A stretch of 64,000 nt of DNA, taken from NCBI RefSeq assembly GCF_002934605.1, contig NZ_PTJC01000006.1, positions 1,612,001-1,676,000 of the forward strand, read 5' to 3'. Position 1 is the first letter of the stretch. Every line of letters begins with the position of its first letter. The notes under the pieces were generated by a model. That model was not told the origin of the DNA, did no database searches, and saw only the letters and a program-made list of their open reading frames with translations. The DNA comes from Neolewinella xylanilytica. GTDB lineage: Bacteria; Bacteroidota; Bacteroidia; Chitinophagales; Saprospiraceae. This document shows, piece after piece, positions 49,787 through 60,401 of this stretch. The position numbers were made by a program, and so were the translations under genes.

Positions 49787-52351
49787 TTATTTCTCGGAGG
49801 TCACTACCTCCTGCTGAGCGATAACGAGTCCGTCGCCTTCCTCGTTCAACTTCGCGACGAGGGACGCACCGCCGTCGGGATTGTTGTTCAGGATGAATTC
49901 CGCGAGCGGATCCTCGATGTATTTCTGGATCGCGCGGTGCAGCGGTCGAGCGCCAAACTGGGGATCGAAGCCTTTTTCAGCCACGAACTTTTTGGCATCT
50001 TCGGCCAACTCGAGGGTGAATTCCAGCCCGTCCAGTCGCTTGTAGAGGTCCGAAAGCGCGATGTCGATGATGCGGAAGATTTCTTCCTGTCCCAGGCTAT
50101 TGAAAATAACCACGTCGTCGATTCGGTTAAGAAACTCCGGCGAGAAGGTCCGCTTCAACGCACTGTTGATGACCGATTTGCTGTTTTCCTCGGCATTCTC
50201 GGTACGGGCCTTGGTCGCGAAACCAACCCCCTGTCCGAAATCCTTAAGTTGACGAACCCCGATGTTGGAGGTCATGATGATCATGGTGTTCTTGAAGTCC
50301 ACCTTGCGCCCCATGCCGTCGGTCAACTGTCCGTCGTCCAGTACCTGGAGCAGGATGTTGTACACGTCGGGGTGTGCCTTCTCGATCTCGTCCAGCAGGA
50401 TGACGCTGTAGGGCTTGCGGCGAACCTTTTCGGTCAGCTGGCCGCCTTCTTCGTAACCGACGTAACCCGGAGGGGCACCGATGAGCCGGCTGACGCTGAA
50501 CTTCTCCATGTACTCGGACATGTCGATACGGATGAGGCTCTCCTCGCTGTCGAAAATGTACTTGGCAAGTGCCTTGGCCAACTCCGTTTTACCTACGCCG
50601 GTGGGGCCAAGGAAGATGAAGGTACCGATGGGCTTCTTCGGATCTTTCAGGCCGACGCGGTTCCGCTGGATGGCCTTGGTTACCTTGGTAATGGCGTTGT
50701 CCTGGCCGATGATCACCGACTGCAGGTCTTTCTCCATCCCAACGAGCTTCTTGCTCTCGTTCTGCGCCACGCGGCGTACGGGGATGCCGGTCATCATGCT
50801 GACGACTTCGGCGATATCTTCCTCATCAACGGGATAGCGCTTGGTCTTCGCTTCTTCTTCCCACTGCTTCTTGGCGTCTTCCAGCTGGCGTTGGAGCTTG
50901 CTTTCTTGGTCGCGCAGGTCGGCAGCCCGTTCGTACTGCTGATTTTTTACCGCCGCGTTCTTTTGCTCCTTGACCTCCTCGATCTTCTTTTCCACTTCCT
51001 CGATGTGCTCGGGAACGGTGATGTTCTTGAGGTGAGTACGGGCACCGACTTCGTCGAGAACGTCGATGGCTTTATCGGGCAGGAACCGGTCGGTGATGTA
51101 CCGATCGCTCAGTTTGACACAGGCTTCAATCGCGTCGTCGGAGTAGTTGACGTTGTGGAAGTCCTCGTACTTAGGCTTGATGTTATTGAGGATGTGAACG
51201 GCTTCCTCGGCGCTGGGCGGATTGACGAGTACCTTCTGGAAGCGGCGGTCGAGCGCACCGTCTTTCTCGATGTGCTGACGGTATTCGTCGAGGGTGGAGG
51301 CACCGATGCACTGCAGTTCGCCCCGCGCCAGGGCGGGCTTGAAGATATTGCTCGCATCCAGGGAGCCGGTTGCGCCGCCTGCACCGACGATCGTATGGAT
51401 CTCATCGATGAACAGGATCACATCACGACTTTTTTCGAGTTCGGTCATGATCGCTTTCATGCGTTCCTCGAACTGACCGCGGTACTTGGTACCGGCCACC
51501 AGTGCGGCGAGGTCGAGCATCACGATGCGCTTGTCGAAGAGCGTCCGGCTGACCTTGCGGTCGCGGATCCGCAGGGCAAGACCCTCCACGATGGCGGTCT
51601 TACCGACACCGGGCTCACCGATCAGGATCGGGTTGTTCTTTTTGCGCCGGCTGAGAATCTGGGAAACCCGTTCGATCTCCGTTTCCCGTCCGATGATGGG
51701 GTCGAGGCGATCTTCCTCCGCCAGGGCGGTGATATCCCGTCCGAAATTATCGAGAACCGGGGTCCGGGATTTAGAATTGCCTTGACCGCGGGCACCTCGA
51801 CCCTGGCCGCCACGGCCGGAATCGTCGTCTTCGAAACTTTCTTCTCCGCTACCGGGAGCCTGGTTCATCGGCAGGGATTCGTCTTCGGTAAAATCTTTTT
51901 CGTCTTTCACGTAGTCTAATTCTGCTTTGTAAATTTCGTATTCCACTTCGAACTGCCGCAGGATCTTGGTTGCGGGCAGTTCCTTATTCCGCAGGATAGA
52001 AAGGATTAGGTGTTCGGGGCTGACCTGCGTCGTTTTCAGGGCTTTCGCTTCCAGGAAAGTGACCTTCAGTACGCGGTCGGCCTTGTCGTTAAGCGGCATT
52101 TTGGAGATGGTGTGACCGCTGCTTTGTCCGCCGTTACGTTGCACGTTTTCGCGAAGGGTGTCGGCCAGGGTCTCAATATCCACCGCCAGGTTTTTGAGCA
52201 CCTTAGTGGCCAGTGTATTGCCCATGCTGAGGACACCGAGAAGAAGGTGTTCGGGTCCTACGTAGGTGTGACCCATCTTCTCAGCCTCCTGCTTGCCGCG
52301 GGCCATGGCCTGTTTTATTTCGGGGTTAAATTCCCGTTGTGGAGGATTCAT
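49787..52351 (-). CDS. clpC: ATP-dependent Clp protease ATP-binding subunit ClpC
   Basis: 854 residues. Two Clp-N repeats ([20 protein letters not shown] and [15 protein letters not shown]) precede AAA-1 with Walker [16 protein letters not shown] and Walker [20 protein letters not shown]-type segment follows ([20 protein letters not shown]), then AAA-2 with [15 protein letters not shown] and [16 protein letters not shown]. It unfolds proteins for ClpP. A Gly/Ser-rich linker after the N-domain ([20 protein letters not shown]) is longer than usual. No ClpP gene is nearby. The terminator lies just after the stop. Confidence 0.98.
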   Translation of the reverse strand: MNPPQREFNPEIKQAMARGKQEAEKMGHTYVGPEHLLLGVLSMGNTLATKVLKNLAVDIETLADTLRENVQRNGGQSSGHTISKMPLNDKADRVLKVTFLEAKALKTTQVSPEHLILSILRNKELPATKILRQFEVEYEIYKAELDYVKDEKDFTEDESLPMNQAPGSGEESFEDDDSGRGGQGRGARGQGNSKSRTPVLDNFGRDITALAEEDRLDPIIGRETEIERVSQILSRRKKNNPILIGEPGVGKTAIVEGLALRIRDRKVSRTLFDKRIVMLDLAALVAGTKYRGQFEERMKAIMTELEKSRDVILFIDEIHTIVGAGGATGSLDASNIFKPALARGELQCIGASTLDEYRQHIEKDGALDRRFQKVLVNPPSAEEAVHILNNIKPKYEDFHNVNYSDDAIEACVKLSDRYITDRFLPDKAIDVLDEVGARTHLKNITVPEHIEEVEKKIEEVKEQKNAAVKNQQYERAADLRDQESKLQRQLEDAKKQWEEEAKTKRYPVDEEDIAEVVSMMTGIPVRRVAQNESKKLVGMEKDLQSVIIGQDNAITKVTKAIQRNRVGLKDPKKPIGTFIFLGPTGVGKTELAKALAKYIFDSEESLIRIDMSEYMEKFSVSRLIGAPPGYVGYEEGGQLTEKVRRKPYSVILLDEIEKAHPDVYNILLQVLDDGQLTDGMGRKVDFKNTMIIMTSNIGVRQLKDFGQGVGFATKARTENAEENSKSVINSALKRTFSPEFLNRIDDVVIFNSLGQEEIFRIIDIALSDLYKRLDGLEFTLELAEDAKKFVAEKGFDPQFGARPLHRAIQKYIEDPLAEFILNNNPDGGASLVAKLNEEGDGLVIAQQEVVTSEK

Positions 52352-52725
52352 TCAATAAACTTTGTCGGGGTAATCAAGGATAGGGGCGGGGGTATGGACG
52401 CAACGTTGAGCGCCGAAAAAAACCTCCTGCCCTAAAGTTAAGGCGTAAGTGAAAGAACTGTGCCAATAACCAAGTACTGACAAAAAATCCTGACACTTTG
52501 CCCTGGGATGCCATAAAAATTTGGCGCCCACGGAAACTTACACATTTGAAACAACGCACTACCAAGATGGTTGGACCGTGCGTGGTACGGACGACTTACC
52601 AAACGCTTAAAGTTCCCGCAGAATTTTAAGAAAATACTATGGAGTTCCGGTTCGGGGCTCTGCCCGCTTCTCCTTACCTTCGCTGGGTCTACGATTTAGT
52701 ATATCCGCTTTACTGCTGCCATCAC
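52352..52725. other. Divergent intergenic region between clpC and the LysM gene
   Basis: About 370 bp. It holds CTGACA repeated 13 bp apart (52475 and 52490 region), A/T-rich tracts and near-matches to TAnnTTTG on both strands (for example TAAGTTTC on the minus strand near 52530) but no exact one. An in-frame ATG at 52639 for the LysM gene lies here. No RNA gene was recognised. Heat-shock operators of the CIRCE type were looked for and not found. Confidence 0.4.
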
Positions 52726-53589
52726 ATGGGTACCTTCCCGAAATATTTTCTGCTTCTCTTTTTCGCAGCCTGCTTTTCGACTCCGGAAGCCGGCGCGACC
52801 GGTGACAGTCTGTACTTTTTATTGCCGTCCGACACCGTGGTCGTTCGCTTCGACGCGCTCAGCGGACACCTGCTCTTCGATCACCAGCTGGCGCCGCGGC
52901 AGACACTCTACGGTGCGGCACGCTTTTATGGCCACAGTCTCAACGACATTTACCGCCTTAACCCGGAGCTGCAGCTGGGGTACAAACCGGGAACCCGCGT
53001 AACCGTTTCCATCCCTAAAGCCGCGCTACGCCCGTCATTTTCCCGGGATAGCCTCGCCTGGTACGTGCCCGTGCGGTACCGTCTGTCTCCCGGAGAAACC
53101 CTGTACGGGCTCTCGCGTCGTACCCTCAGCCAGCCTAACGATAGCCTGATTCGCAAATTGAATCCCGGGGTTAATCCGCAGGACCTGGAACCCGGACGGG
53201 TGCTGACGATCGGGTACCTACGCATCGACGGCATCGATCCCGACAGTCAGGTCAAGATCGAAGACCGGTATGTGCTGCAAAACCGGGACCTCCGGCTGGA
53301 ATGGGATACGACCATGAGCGAGCGGCGTTTGAAATACACCAACGGCAAGGCCGCCTGGACGAACCGGGGCGACCAAAATAAGTGGATGGTGCTGCACCGT
53401 ACCGCGCCCATCGGCAGCATCATCGAGATCGAGGATCCCCGTAGCCGGAAAACCATCTACGCCGAAGTGGTTGCCCGGATCCCCGAGGAGGTTTACGACA
53501 GCCGGGTAGTATTGGTGGTCAGCCCGCGGCTCGTGCGTGCTTTCGGGGTCAGGGACAAAGAGTTCTACGTCAGAACGCGACATCTGTAA
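52726..53589 (+). CDS. LysM-domain envelope protein with RlpA-like C-terminus
   Basis: 287 residues from ATG 52726, chosen because it gives a clean signal peptide (MGTFPKYFLLLFFAACFS). Two LysM-like peptidoglycan-binding units are visible: YGHSLNDIYRLNPELQLGYK with GTRVTVSIP, and YRLSPGETLYGLSRRTLSQP with LNPGVNP. The C-terminal VLHRTAPIGSIIEIEDPRSR with YAEVVARIPEEVYDSRVVLV resembles the double-psi barrel of RlpA but lacks its catalytic Asp pattern. Probably a periplasmic cell-wall-binding protein. smc follows 43 bp later. Confidence 0.75.
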   Translation: MGTFPKYFLLLFFAACFSTPEAGATGDSLYFLLPSDTVVVRFDALSGHLLFDHQLAPRQTLYGAARFYGHSLNDIYRLNPELQLGYKPGTRVTVSIPKAALRPSFSRDSLAWYVPVRYRLSPGETLYGLSRRTLSQPNDSLIRKLNPGVNPQDLEPGRVLTIGYLRIDGIDPDSQVKIEDRYVLQNRDLRLEWDTTMSERRLKYTNGKAAWTNRGDQNKWMVLHRTAPIGSIIEIEDPRSRKTIYAEVVARIPEEVYDSRVVLVVSPRLVRAFGVRDKEFYVRTRHL

Positions 53590-53632
53590 AGGGGTCGGGA
53601 GTTTAAACGAAGGACTTACCTTCGCGCGCCAT

Positions 53633-56600
53633 ATGCGGTTGCAGCAACTCGATATCAAGGGCTTTAAAAGTTTCGCGAATCAGACGGTCGTCAATTTCGA
53701 CGCCGACGTCATCGGTATCGTCGGTCCCAACGGGTCCGGGAAAAGCAACATCGTCGATGCCATTCGTTGGGTGCTTGGCGAACAGAAGGGCTCCGAGTTA
53801 CGCCTCGACAAGATGGCTTCGATCATCTTTAACGGTACCAAAAAGAAGAAGCCGGGGAACCTGGCCTCGGTCAGCCTCACCTTCGAGAACAACAAGGACC
53901 TCCTCCCAACGGAATACCAAACGGTCACCATCACCCGCATGCTGTACCGCAGCGGCGATTCCGAGTACCGTTTGAATGGGGTACAGTGCCGACTGAAGGA
54001 TATCCGGAACCTGTTTCTCGATACCGGTATTGGCAGCAATAGCTACGCGATCATCGCCCTAGGTATGGTCGATGACATCCTGGCCGATAAGGATAACAGC
54101 CGCCGCAGGATGTTCGAGCAGGCCGCCGGAATCAGCAAGTACAAGAACCGGAAGAAGGAGAGCCTGAATAAACTGAAAAGCACCGAGGAGGATCTGGCCC
54201 GGATCGAGGACCTGCTGTTCGAGATCACCAACAACCTGAAAAGCCTGGAAAAACAGGCGAAACGGGCCCGCAAATACCGGGACCTCAAAGGCGAATACCG
54301 CGATCTCAGCCTCCTACTGACCGGCATTCGGGTGGAAAAACTCCGGCTCGACTACGAAAAACTGAAGCAGGAAACCGAACAGGCCGAGGCGTCCTACCGG
54401 CAGACGGATGAACGCATCACCCGGTTGGAGGCTAGTCTCGACGAAGCACGGAAAATGCACGTCGACAAGGAGCAACGGGTAGGCGAGCGGCAACGGAAGC
54501 TGAATGCCCTGACCGGCGAGCTCCGCGGTTTAGAAAGCGAACGGCAGCTGCTTCAGCAACGCAAGGGGTTCGTGACCCGGCAGACCACCCAACTCACCGA
54601 GGCGTTGCAACGCGCCGAAACCGAAATAGCCGATTACCAGGCACAGATTGGTAAGACGGAAACCCTGGTGGCCGAGGCCCGTGAGCAACTCGAGGGACAG
54701 CAGCAGGGTCGGCTAGCGGCCCAGGCGAAGCTGACCGACGTACGGGAGGGACACGCCGGGCTGAAGTCGAAGCTGGACGAGCACCTCAAAATCCAGCAAG
54801 AAGAGGAAAGAAAGATTTTCGATCTCGAAAAACGGCGGGCCATCAACGGCAACCAAATCGAGAACTTCCGTTTCCAGGTCGAGCGGAACCAGGCGGAAAT
54901 GGAGGATCGCCGCGGTGAACGAGAAAACCTGGAAGCCTTGCTGGAAGAGCTCACCGGTACTATTTCCGGCCGGGAAGCAGCGGCCACCCAACTGGAGGAT
55001 AAGGAGGCCGAGCGTTTGCGGGCCATCGAGGACGTGGTCACCGACAGCGAACACCTGCAGGCGGAACTGAACCGGATCAACCGGGGGCTGGATGCCCGCC
55101 GCAACGAATACAAACTGACCAAAAGCATGATCGACAGCCTGGAAGGCTACCCGGAATCGATCCGCTTCTTGAGTAAAAACCGTAGCTGGACGGCCGAACC
55201 CCAGTTGCTCGGCGACGTCCTACTGGTGCAGCCGGAATACCGGGCGGCCATCGAAAACTACCTGGACCCCTACCTGAACTACTACCTGGTGGCCAACGCC
55301 GCGGAGGCCCGGGCTGCCATCCGCCTGCTGAGCGAACAGCAAAAGGGGAAGGCCAATTTCTTCGTGCTGGATGCCCTGGCGGATGCTCCTTTCCTTGCGG
55401 CGGACGCAGGAGCGACAGCCGGTAGGCCCGCCGTGGACGTCCTTACCGTTGACCCACCCTACGACCAACTGGTGCGTCGCCTCTTGCATGGCGTATCGAT
55501 CTCCGATACGGACGAGTTGCCCCAACCCACCGTCGACGGCGCAACGGTCCTATCTAAGGACGGACGTTTCGTTCGCCGGCCCTACTCGGTTGCAGGTGGA
55601 TCTCTCGGGCTTTTCGAGGGTAAAAAGATCGGACGGAAGAAAAACCTGGAAGCGTTGGATAAGGCCATCAAGCAGGCGGAGAAAGAGGCGCAGGGGCTGG
55701 GGAAGCAACTCACCGAGCGGAAGGCTACCTTGAGCGAGTTGCGGGCCCAGCGTACGGATCGCGATATTCAGGCCGTCCGGCGGGAGCTCAGCCAGTTGCA
55801 GCAACGCTTCGCCGGCGTACAGGCCAAGGTGGAAGGGTTTCAGAACTTCTTCCGGGATACCGAAGCGAAGAACGAACGGCTGCAAACCGACGCCCTGGCA
55901 CTGGAGGCAGGCAACGTCGATATCGATCGGGAGCTGCAGGAACTGCGACAGCGCATCGCTACGCTGCGGGAGCAAGTGAGCGGCACGGACGCCAGCTACC
56001 AGGAACTAAGCGAGGCGCTTTCCGAGGCGAGTGCTCGCTACAACCAGGAAAACATTGCCTTCATCCAGCAGCAGAACCGGGTGCAGGCACTGGAGAACGA
56101 GCTGGCGTTCCGACAGAACCGGGAGCGGGAGCTGCGCGGCCAGGAAGTCGACAACCGCCAACAATTGAAGGGACTGGAAAAGGAAGCCCGGCAATTTGAC
56201 GAGCAAGAGGCCACTCTCGATGGTAATCTCGAACGCATGCAGGCGGAAAAAGAGGAATACCGGGCCACCCTCAACGCGGCCGAGAAAGCCTACTACGAAG
56301 CCCGCAGCCAGATCAACGCGCTGGAAGACGAGCTCCGCAAAGACAACCGGCAACGGCAGGATGCCCAGGTGAAGGTAAACCAGCTTAAGGATCGCTTCAC
56401 CGACGTTCGCTTCAAACTCAATGGGGTAGAGGAGCGACTCAAGATCGAATTCGATCTCACGTTGGAACAACTGGCCGCGGTGGAGGTGGAGGAGTGGACC
56501 GGGACCGTCGCCGAGCTGGAAATGAAGGTCGATCGGCTGCGCAGCCGCATCGGGAACTACGGCGAGATCAACCCCATGGCCGTGGAGGCCTACGACGAAA

Positions 56601-57187
56601 TGCGGGAGCGCCACGACAACATCACCGAGCAGCGGGACGATATCGTGAGCGCTAAGGAAACCCTGATCAAGACCATCAAGGAGATCGAGGATACGGCCAC
56701 CGTTCAGTTCCTACACGCCTTCGAGCAAGTGCGGATCTACTTCATCGACGTATTCCGCAGCCTCTTCACCGAGGACGACAACTGCGACTTGATCCTCCTC
56801 GACCCGGAGAACCCCCTGGAATCCAACATCGAAATCGTGGCTAAGCCGAAGGGGAAACGGCCGCAGACGATCAGCCAGTTGTCGGGGGGAGAAAAAACCC
56901 TGACGGCCACCGCGCTGCTCTTTGCCCTGTATCTGCTCAAACCGGCACCCTTCTGTATTTTCGACGAGGTCGATGCCCCGCTGGACGATGCCAACATCGC
57001 CAAGTTCAATCGGATTATCAAGAAGTTCAGCAAGGACAGCCAGTTTATCATCGTGACCCACAACAAGCTGACGATGGAGGCGGTGGACAGCATCTACGGC
57101 GTCTACACTACCGAGCAGGGTGGCTCCGGCGTCGTGCCCGTCCAGTTTACGGAGTTGGAAGGGAGTACCACCTTCGCCGCCCGGTAA
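53633..57187 (+). CDS. smc: Chromosome segregation protein SMC
   Basis: 1184 residues from ATG 53633. The N-terminal ATPase half has LQQLDIKGFKSFANQTVVNF and the Walker A GIVGPNGSGKSNIVDAIRWV. Long coiled-coils flank a hinge at about residues 515-650 (DVLLVQPEYRAAIENYLDP, SLGLFEGKKIGRKKN). The C-terminal half has the signature LSGGEKTLTATALLFALYLL and Walker B FCIFDEVDAPLDDANI. The complete layout indicates an active condensin subunit that compacts and segregates the chromosome. The partners scpA and scpB are not in the window. TACCTTCG, one mismatch from a -7 box, is 9 bp upstream of the ATG. Confidence 0.97.
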   Translation: MRLQQLDIKGFKSFANQTVVNFDADVIGIVGPNGSGKSNIVDAIRWVLGEQKGSELRLDKMASIIFNGTKKKKPGNLASVSLTFENNKDLLPTEYQTVTITRMLYRSGDSEYRLNGVQCRLKDIRNLFLDTGIGSNSYAIIALGMVDDILADKDNSRRRMFEQAAGISKYKNRKKESLNKLKSTEEDLARIEDLLFEITNNLKSLEKQAKRARKYRDLKGEYRDLSLLLTGIRVEKLRLDYEKLKQETEQAEASYRQTDERITRLEASLDEARKMHVDKEQRVGERQRKLNALTGELRGLESERQLLQQRKGFVTRQTTQLTEALQRAETEIADYQAQIGKTETLVAEAREQLEGQQQGRLAAQAKLTDVREGHAGLKSKLDEHLKIQQEEERKIFDLEKRRAINGNQIENFRFQVERNQAEMEDRRGERENLEALLEELTGTISGREAAATQLEDKEAERLRAIEDVVTDSEHLQAELNRINRGLDARRNEYKLTKSMIDSLEGYPESIRFLSKNRSWTAEPQLLGDVLLVQPEYRAAIENYLDPYLNYYLVANAAEARAAIRLLSEQQKGKANFFVLDALADAPFLAADAGATAGRPAVDVLTVDPPYDQLVRRLLHGVSISDTDELPQPTVDGATVLSKDGRFVRRPYSVAGGSLGLFEGKKIGRKKNLEALDKAIKQAEKEAQGLGKQLTERKATLSELRAQRTDRDIQAVRRELSQLQQRFAGVQAKVEGFQNFFRDTEAKNERLQTDALALEAGNVDIDRELQELRQRIATLREQVSGTDASYQELSEALSEASARYNQENIAFIQQQNRVQALENELAFRQNRERELRGQEVDNRQQLKGLEKEARQFDEQEATLDGNLERMQAEKEEYRATLNAAEKAYYEARSQINALEDELRKDNRQRQDAQVKVNQLKDRFTDVRFKLNGVEERLKIEFDLTLEQLAAVEVEEWTGTVAELEMKVDRLRSRIGNYGEINPMAVEAYDEMRERHDNITEQRDDIVSAKETLIKTIKEIEDTATVQFLHAFEQVRIYFIDVFRSLFTEDDNCDLILLDPENPLESNIEIVAKPKGKRPQTISQLSGGEKTLTATALLFALYLLKPAPFCIFDEVDAPLDDANIAKFNRIIKKFSKDSQFIIVTHNKLTMEAVDSIYGVYTTEQGGSGVVPVQFTELEGSTTFAAR

Positions 57188-57607
57188 GCCCGATCGAGGA
57201 TCCGGGGCCACTATTGCGCTGTCAGGTTAGCATTGTAAGGGCTTCACGGTCTCTTTTACCGCCATGCTTCGTTGGAGAAAACTGCTCGAGCGATGCGACC
57301 CTAAAAGGACGCCCAAGGGCCCGGAGATTTTGCCTTCCGTGCCTCGCCTCCTAACTACTCCACAGTTGCGTACCACAATTCTCAGGGTTTCCGAGCGACT
57401 CAGGACCACAGCGCGGTCCAACCCACATTGCCCGGAGTAAAACTCCGGGTATGTGGAGGTTAAGCGCAATCGACTGCAGCGCAGTCGAACCCCGACAACC
57501 GAACTAGGGGAAGCGATCCGGGGTAGCATGCTTGCTATTAGTGATGTTGTTGGATCTAAATGCAAGGAGCGTCCGCGGAAATTCTCCATTTCAAAATCGG
57601 CCAAGTG
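57188..57607. other. Convergent intergenic region, 420 bp
   Basis: Lies between the convergent 3' ends of smc and the APC permease gene. Its right part holds the hairpin cluster described separately (57403-57487). An open frame on the minus strand (57227-57604) covers it, but it has biased Arg/Ser content and no recognisable protein feature, so I regard the region as non-coding. Confidence 0.6.
57403..57487. repeat. REP-like cluster of three hairpins
   Basis: Three hairpins follow each other. (1) GGACC/GGTCC at 57403-57419 with loop ACAGCGC. (2) CCACAT-CCCGGAGT paired with ACTCCGGG-ATGTGG at 57423-57456 around AAA. (3) CGACTGC/GCAGTCG at 57471-57487 around AGC. Hairpins 1 and 3 share a CAGCGC core at the loop. 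Such runs of short GC-rich palindromes between convergent genes resemble bacterial REP/BIME elements mobilised by RAYT transposases; no RAYT gene is in the window. Confidence 0.55.
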
Positions 57608-58831
57608 TTAGAAGAGATTAGCCAGGTTGAAACCCAGGAGCACCAAAATGCCCGCGAAGGCCAGTACGGTAGGTACCGGATAGTTACCGACGTTCAGGGG
57701 TACCCGGAAAGGCGCCTCCGCTTTATCGGTGAAGCGCCGACGGTAATTCAGCAGCGCCGCGTTCACCGCGAGGAAGACCAGCATAATAAAGATGTTGCTG
57801 ATGCTGGCTACTACCTGAAGGTTACCGATCATCCCGAAGCATATGGCCAGGACCGTGATCAGGAGAATGGCAAAGATGGGGGTCTCCGTCCGCTGATTGA
57901 CCCGGGTGAGCCGCTTCAGCCAGTGCATCTCCCCGTCACGGGCCACGTCGTAAAGGAGGCGGCTCGTTCCGAGGATATTGGAAAGGATGGTCTTGCTGGT
58001 AGCGAATAGGGCCACGATCACGATGGCCGTTGCCCACCCCGTTCCCGCGCTCCGGCGCAATACTTCCGCCAACGGTCCCGATTGCTTGGCCAGGTCTTCC
58101 GCTCCCATGACCGATACGGTGCCAACGGCGATGAGTAGGTAGATCAGGAGGACCGCGACCCCGGAAATCAGGATGCCCCGCGGCATGGTGCGCTCGGGGT
58201 CTCGAGTTTCCTCCGCCATCTTGACCAGGTCTTCGTAACCGATGAAGCTGAAGAAGATCAGCGCGCCCCCGGAAATGATGCCGGTGACACCCCCTTCGCC
58301 CGGGTCGAACAGGGGAACCGATCCCCAGTCGGGAAAGGAAAAGTAGACAACGGCCCCCAGTCCAAACAGGGTAACGACGGTGGCCAGGGTATTGAACCAG
58401 CTCGCTTCCTGGACACCGGCGGCATTGATGCCACCCATAAGGGCGATCACGCCGATGGTGGTGAGGTAGGAGGGCACGGCCAGTAACCGACCAAGATAAT
58501 CACTAAAGCTGATGGCAATGGCCGCCGCAGCAACGATACCAGTGAAGAGCATCAAAATGCTGAACCACAGCGCCGTAGTCTGTCCGAACCCACGCTTTAC
58601 GTACTCGAAGCTTCCGCCGGCGTCGGGAAAGCGGCTGACAAATTCGGCGTAGGTCATCGCGGTCAGTAAGGCCACCGTGGCGGCTACCAGGAAACTGGCC
58701 CAAAGCATATTACCGCTCAGCCCGGCCGCTTCCCCCACGATGGCATAAATTCCTGCTCCGACGATACCGCCGATACCGAACATGAGAATATCTCCGAGAC
58801 CCAGGTCGCGCGCTAATTTCTTCTCTCCCAA
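57608..58831 (-). CDS. APC family amino-acid permease
   Basis: 407 residues with about twelve TM helices. The N-terminus DILMFGIGGIVGAGIYAIVG is the helix-1 signature of amino-acid/polyamine/organocation transporters; FSFIGYEDLVKMAEETRDPE is the conserved helix-6/loop motif. It imports or exchanges amino acids or polyamines; the substrate cannot be told. The start is TTG 58831, 1 bp after the oxidoreductase stop, so it is the last gene of a tight minus-strand operon. A REP-like hairpin cluster lies downstream. Confidence 0.9.
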   Translation of the reverse strand: MGEKKLARDLGLGDILMFGIGGIVGAGIYAIVGEAAGLSGNMLWASFLVAATVALLTAMTYAEFVSRFPDAGGSFEYVKRGFGQTTALWFSILMLFTGIVAAAAIAISFSDYLGRLLAVPSYLTTIGVIALMGGINAAGVQEASWFNTLATVVTLFGLGAVVYFSFPDWGSVPLFDPGEGGVTGIISGGALIFFSFIGYEDLVKMAEETRDPERTMPRGILISGVAVLLIYLLIAVGTVSVMGAEDLAKQSGPLAEVLRRSAGTGWATAIVIVALFATSKTILSNILGTSRLLYDVARDGEMHWLKRLTRVNQRTETPIFAILLITVLAICFGMIGNLQVVASISNIFIMLVFLAVNAALLNYRRRFTDKAEAPFRVPLNVGNYPVPTVLAFAGILVLLGFNLANLF

Positions 58832-58832
58832 A

Positions 58833-60401
58833 TCAAGTTAATTGTTTCGCTACTAGGTAACCCGAGGTTCCATTCAGTCCGGGACCGGGGTGGGTAGCAG
58901 CTCCGATGTGGTACAGGTCCGTGACCGGTGTTTCGTGTCCCCGCATACCGGGCAGCGGGCGCCAGAACAAGAACTGGTCGAGGGAAGCCTTCCCGCAGTA
59001 GGGATCGCCGCCCACGAGGTTGGGATTGATGCGGGCCAGATCGGCCGGACTCAGGACGTGTCGCTCGAGAATATCTTCCGCGAAGCCGGGTAACTGACGG
59101 TCGAGGATGGCGATCACCCGGTCGGCGTAGGCTTCGGCGATGGCTTCCGTCCACTCCCCGTGGCAGTCGATTTCGCCGAGGCTGTCTCCGGTGGGGGAGG
59201 CGGGTAGCTCCTGTAGCTGGATCCAGATCGTCCACTTGCCCTCGGGCGCCCGGCTCGGGTCGATCGCCGTGTGCTGGCCCACCACGATGGTCGGTTCGGC
59301 GGGTAGCAACCCCCGGACGGCCTCGTTGACGGCCCGACTGGTGCCATTCATTCCGGGGGTGACGTGCACCATACCGGTTTTGAGCAGTACGGGATTGGGC
59401 CAGCGGGGCGGATGATCCAGCGAAAGCTGGATCTGCATATTTCCCCGTCCGTAACGGTAATCGTCGGCTTCCTGGCGCGTGGCTTGCGGAACGGCGCTCG
59501 CCGGCAGGAGTTGGCCGTAAAGGGCGGTAGGACTGACGTTGGCCAGTACGCGGTCAGCCGGGTGAAGCTGGCCGGCCACCTCGACACCGGTGGCGCGACC
59601 GTCTTCGACGACGATGCGGTCCACGATGCTGGCGGTGTGGCACTCCCCGCCGTTGTCGGTGATAATTCGGGTAAGTGCTTCCACCAGGCGGGTACCCCCT
59701 CCCTCTGCCACGGGCATGCCGGTGTTTTCGAAGGAGGCGAGGATGATGCGGAGCATGAGGCTTCCACCGGCGTCGTCCGGGCCCATGCCGGTGTGCAGGG
59801 TCCAGGGGGCGAGGGCCGCCCTGACCAGGTCGCTCCGAAACGTGTTGTCGAGCCATTTACGGGCATCGGGGAGGGCTTCACCGAAAAACTCCAGCAGGCC
59901 TTCCGGGCCCATACTCCACAGGTTTTTGGCGGCCAATCCCGCTCCCCCCAGCGACCACAACTCCTTCGAGAGCAAGCCGAAGGCCAGTTCCGCCTGTTGG
60001 TCGAAGGCCGTCATGACCCGACGGTAGGCATCTCCGTCACCGGAATGGGCTCCGTTCAGTGCGGCTACGTTCTTGTCCCGATTGTCGCGCAGGGCCAAGG
60101 CGCGTCCGTCGGGGAGGAGTACGCCGGCAGTGTACTCGGTGTTCAGGTAGGTGACACCGTAGGCTTCCAGGGTAGTACGAAATTCCCGGTAGAAGGGTCC
60201 CGAGGTGAACAGTGGGTGAAATCCGGAAAAGATCTCGTGGCGAAAACCGGGTACCGATAACTCCTTGGTAAGTATGTTGCCGCCCAACCAGTCGTTTTTT
60301 TCGAAGACGGTAACCCGCTGCCCGCTGGTCGCCAGCACCACCGCAGCGCATAGGCTATTGATACCGCTGCCGATGATGATGGTGTGCTTGGTCATATTCA
60401 A
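58833..60401 (-). CDS. FAD-dependent oxidoreductase, PYROXD2-like
   Basis: 522 residues. The Rossmann motif is HTIIIGSGINSLCAAVVLA, with VFEKNDWLGGNILT following, and the C-terminus YHIGAATHPGPGLNGTSGYL is typical of the phytoene-dehydrogenase-like/PYROXD2 group. It should bind FAD and oxidise or isomerise a hydrophobic or isoprenoid-like substrate; the true one is unknown. No carotenoid genes are adjacent. It starts inside the stop of the upstream 508-residue gene (ATGA overlap) and is followed by the permease after 1 bp. Confidence 0.88.
   Translation of the reverse strand: MNMTKHTIIIGSGINSLCAAVVLATSGQRVTVFEKNDWLGGNILTKELSVPGFRHEIFSGFHPLFTSGPFYREFRTTLEAYGVTYLNTEYTAGVLLPDGRALALRDNRDKNVAALNGAHSGDGDAYRRVMTAFDQQAELAFGLLSKELWSLGGAGLAAKNLWSMGPEGLLEFFGEALPDARKWLDNTFRSDLVRAALAPWTLHTGMGPDDAGGSLMLRIILASFENTGMPVAEGGGTRLVEALTRIITDNGGECHTASIVDRIVVEDGRATGVEVAGQLHPADRVLANVSPTALYGQLLPASAVPQATRQEADDYRYGRGNMQIQLSLDHPPRWPNPVLLKTGMVHVTPGMNGTSRAVNEAVRGLLPAEPTIVVGQHTAIDPSRAPEGKWTIWIQLQELPASPTGDSLGEIDCHGEWTEAIAEAYADRVIAILDRQLPGFAEDILERHVLSPADLARINPNLVGGDPYCGKASLDQFLFWRPLPGMRGHETPVTDLYHIGAATHPGPGLNGTSGYLVAKQLT

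Noticed and set aside
49937..51919. 660-codon plus-strand open frame
   Set aside because: Antisense shadow of clpC, whose two AAA+ cores are unmistakable.
52440..52470. Possible sigma-54 promoter (TTGGCAC...) upstream of clpC on the minus strand
   Set aside because: The -12 GC dinucleotide is missing (TTTCA instead of TTGCA), so the match is too weak.
57227..57604. 125-codon minus-strand open frame between smc and the APC permease
   Set aside because: It covers the REP-like hairpins, is Arg/Ser-biased and shows no domain; it looks like a by-product of GC-rich sequence.
58043..58058. Third copy of the 18-mer repeat, inside the APC permease gene
   Set aside because: Only 15 bp match, it is inverted and in the coding frame of a normal protein stretch, so it is more likely coincidence; mentioned but not called as a feature.
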